A stretch of DNA of 6,250 bases from Gammaproteobacteria bacterium. Its GTDB lineage: Bacteria; Pseudomonadota; Gammaproteobacteria; Eutrophobiales; Eutrophobiaceae. Below the pieces are notes generated by a model that had not been told where the DNA came from, made no database searches, and saw nothing but the letters and a program-made list of their open reading frames with translations. The DNA lies in the NCBI GenBank assembly GCA_003645215.1, contig QNEM01000129.1, forward strand, positions 1 to 6,250, read 5' to 3'. Positions 6,248 through 6,250 of the stretch are shown here, one piece after another (position 1 is the first letter of the stretch; each line of letters starts with the position of its first letter). The position numbers and the translations under genes are program-made.

Positions 6248-6250
6248 TTA
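6193..6250 (+). other. attC recombination site, right end cut by the window
   Basis: R'' is ACATAAC (6193-6199) and R' begins GTTA (6247-6250). Between them the strand folds into a hairpin: AAG at 6209-6211 pairs with CTT at 6235-6237, GCGAC at 6213-6217 with 6230-6234, and CGC at 6218-6220 with 6226-6228, closed by a five-A loop (6221-6225). T6212 and C6229 stay unpaired, and positions near 6200-6202, 6204 and 6207 are mismatched, as expected for the unpaired spacers and extrahelical bases that integrases read in folded attC. The full length would be about 61 bases, the short class-1-cassette type and not the longer Vibrio VCR type. Three bases of R' lie outside the window. Confidence 0.9.

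Noticed and set aside
1..6250. CRISPR array, tRNA or rRNA genes, insertion sequence
   Set aside because: No regularly repeated spacer array, no cloverleaf-like sequence and no transposase frame was recognised; the only recombinase is IntI.

Overview
The window looks like part of a gammaproteobacterial chromosome, moderately AT-rich. The family content supports this: a two-HRDC-type RNase D, a SprT-family zinc protein and a HIT protein of the gammaproteobacterial QLHIH type. The genus cannot be named from the sequence. It divides into a housekeeping left part (1-4792) and the start of a chromosomal integron (4767-6250).

Left part, all on the plus strand. The window opens inside a large polytopic membrane protein of the DUF2339 family (1-1211, 5' end outside). 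It overlaps by 4 bases a secreted, membrane-anchored DUF3999 protein (1208-2596). The two probably form one envelope unit of unknown function. After a 54-base AT-rich gap comes a tight three-gene run: rnd (RNase D, 2651-3811), sprT (3817-4347, 5-base gap) and a HIT-domain hydrolase (4340-4792, 8-base overlap). None of these has an obvious reason to be linked to mobile DNA.

Right part: an integron platform. A minus-strand integron integrase gene, intI (4767-5747), has all the tyrosine-recombinase catalytic residues and the extra segment specific to IntI. Its 3' end runs 26 bases into the end of the HIT gene. Upstream of intI is a 170-base region with its Shine-Dalgarno site, a candidate promoter, several copies of an ACGCGTCCTT motif in both orientations, and an attI-like core ending in GTTATGT (5881-5887). 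One complete gene cassette follows (5882-6247). It carries a small, very acidic protein of unknown function (5918-6187) and its own attC site (6193 to the window edge). The cassette limits are supported by sequence: the first bases of the cassette (TTATGT) plus the last G rebuild GTTATGT, the exact reverse complement of the attC R'' box ACATAAC. The array very probably continues to the right, because the window ends inside R'.

How it works together (family knowledge plus inference): IntI would recombine folded single-stranded attC sites with attI to capture, excise or reorder cassettes. The repeats between intI and attI may be IntI accessory sites, an intI operator, or an mRNA leader structure. 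No LexA box was seen there. The least described items are this repeat-rich attI/PintI region and the cassette protein.
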